The translations under genes were made by a program, and so were the position numbers. The notes beneath the pieces were generated by a model that did no database searches, was not told where the DNA came from, and was given only the letters and a program-made list of their open reading frames with translations. A DNA stretch of 7,532 nucleotides, taken from an uncultured Lachnospiraceae bacterium. Its GTDB lineage: Bacteria; Bacillota; Clostridia; Lachnospirales; Lachnospiraceae. Within the stretch, counting starts at the first letter, position 1, and every line of letters begins with the position of its first letter. The stretch covers positions 1 through 7,532 of the forward strand of contig CAJOQZ010000225.1 in the NCBI GenBank assembly GCA_905236585.1, given 5' to 3'. Shown here piece by piece: positions 6,628-7,532 of this stretch.

Positions 6628-6637
6628 CTTACTCCTG
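6628..6637. repeat. 10-bp direct repeat, right copy (possible target-site duplication)
   Basis: This is identical to 6452-6461. On the minus strand CAGGAGTAAG contains the last codons (CAG GAG) and the TAA stop of the dnaD-like gene. It directly abuts the element end at 6627. Confidence 0.65.
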
Positions 6638-7532
6638 CATTAAAAGCCGCCTCTCAATCGCGTCATAGTCATAGCGCTGCTCTTCAAAATTATGAAACCG
6701 GTCGTTCCCTGCGACGCTGCGTTTGACGCGCTGCTGCTTTGCCTTTGCTTTCTTAGTAAACGCCTCATCCGCCGCTGTCACATCTTCCAGCCGCTTCACG
6801 CCCGCGTCAAACCAACTTTTTAATATGGAATCCGCATAGGCAAAACTCGGATTGTGCGCCTTCATGATCGTCCGCTCGCACGCCTCCCCGATCAGGTCGA
6901 CGCCGAAGCCGTACGTCTGCTGCCACGTATCGATATACCGCTCCTCCGCGGCATTGAGATCCCGTCCCATAATGCCGAACGCCTTGCGCACCGTCCGGTA
7001 CATCTCGCTGTGCGCCTTCGTGCGAAGCACGGCTTCCTCCTTAGAACGGATGCCCTCTTCTTCCCAGCCTAACGCGACACGGTTCATATAGCGGATGTTC
7101 TTATGCCCGCGCTCAATGCAGTACTCCACGAGATATTCAATGAGGTCGCTTGACATCCCCATCCCGTCATACCAGTAGAGAACCGTATTCGTCTCATTCG
7201 GCGAAAGGGGATGCCCCATATAACTTTCCGTCACGAACAAGATCTCCCGCACCGCATCATCCTTGCCTAAAAGCGTAATCTCATCAGGCGAATAACTGTG
7301 ATCCGGACTCTGCGCAAAAACCTGCCGCGCAGGCATAGGAACGACATTCGACGGCAATTCGGATACGGGCGCCGGTCTGGATGCTGCCGCCCCCGTCTGC
7401 GATGCCGGTATCGCCGCCGTCACAATCGTCTGCGGCATGGACGTCGGCATGGTCGCGGTATAAGACATCTGCGGCATCGGCGCGGCTTCCGGCACATCCT
7501 CCCGGATGCGCGGCATCGGCTTATCCGGGTCT
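6629..7532 (-). CDS. DnaD domain protein, replication initiation/primosome (5' end outside window)
   Basis: The frame is open to the right edge with no stop. The ATG at 7514-7516 has no ribosome-binding site and sits inside a linker, so the winged-helix N-terminal domain is expected beyond the window. Visible first is a Pro/Ala/Met/Thr-rich linker (about 7531-7307). Two tandem DDBH2 (DnaB_2-type) domains follow: about 7258-7037 with YMNRVALGWEEEGI and about 7006-6779 with YADSILKSWFDAGV, each carrying the YxxxIxxxW-like signature (the first has V for I). A basic stretch (KKAKAKQQRVKR) and a tail containing NFEEQRYDYDAIERRLL, of a kind typical of clostridial DnaD-like proteins, end it. DnaD remodels origin DNA and helps recruit the helicase and its loader, which fits the downstream dnaC-like gene. 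Confidence 0.88.
   Translation of the reverse strand, partial: DPDKPMPRIREDVPEAAPMPQMSYTATMPTSMPQTIVTAAIPASQTGAAASRPAPVSELPSNVVPMPARQVFAQSPDHSYSPDEITLLGKDDAVREILFVTESYMGHPLSPNETNTVLYWYDGMGMSSDLIEYLVEYCIERGHKNIRYMNRVALGWEEEGIRSKEEAVLRTKAHSEMYRTVRKAFGIMGRDLNAAEERYIDTWQQTYGFGVDLIGEACERTIMKAHNPSFAYADSILKSWFDAGVKRLEDVTAADEAFTKKAKAKQQRVKRSVAGNDRFHNFEEQRYDYDAIERRLLMQE

Noticed and set aside
7514..7516. ATG as the start of the dnaD-like gene
   Set aside because: It has no ribosome-binding site, the frame stays open to the window edge, and the expected N-terminal winged-helix domain is missing; it is an internal Met in the linker.
1..7532. CRISPR arrays, tRNA or rRNA genes, defence genes
   Set aside because: No spaced short repeats, cloverleaf candidates or defence-type domains were seen when reading both strands.

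Overview
The window looks like ordinary chromosome from a Gram-positive, low-to-mid GC clostridial organism, most likely in or near Lachnospiraceae. The evidence is a DnaD-type replication protein with two DDBH2 domains followed by a DnaC/DnaI-type helicase loader, a long divergent PRPP synthetase and a polytopic lipoteichoic-acid-synthase-like enzyme. This taxonomic placement is inferred from protein style and was not tested by a search.

Layout: (1) 1-1673, minus strand: the 5' part of a gene of unknown function, open to the left edge, encoding a protein with one membrane anchor and a large extracytoplasmic, probably beta-propeller-like region. (2) 1674-1876: a 203-bp divergent intergenic region with back-to-back overlapping promoters and, on the plus side, a structured leader with a 23-bp hairpin and four mutually complementary segments. 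(3) 1877-4123, plus: an LTA synthase family protein with a C-terminal IPT/TIG-like domain. (4) 4124-4210: a convergent intergenic region with a probable bidirectional terminator and a second palindrome. (5) 4211-5392, minus: ribose-phosphate diphosphokinase. (6) 5463-6446, minus: DnaC/DnaI-like AAA+ ATPase. (7) 6447-6628: three consecutive stem-loops. (8) 6629-7532, minus: DnaD domain protein, whose N-terminus lies beyond the right edge.

The three genes on the right read leftward in the order dnaD-like, dnaC-like, prs and may share a transcript. DnaD and the loader would act together in replication initiation or restart. Prs supplies PRPP for nucleotide synthesis. The left half is cell-envelope material: the LTA synthase-like enzyme and the divergent anchored protein share a promoter region and may be co-regulated.

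There is no defence island, CRISPR array, tRNA or rRNA. The two most notable signals are non-coding. One is a 166-bp palindrome-rich insertion between the dnaD-like and dnaC-like genes, bounded by an exact 10-bp direct repeat, which appears to have split an originally overlapping stop codon and ribosome-binding site. The other is the alternative-pairing leader ahead of the LTA synthase gene.
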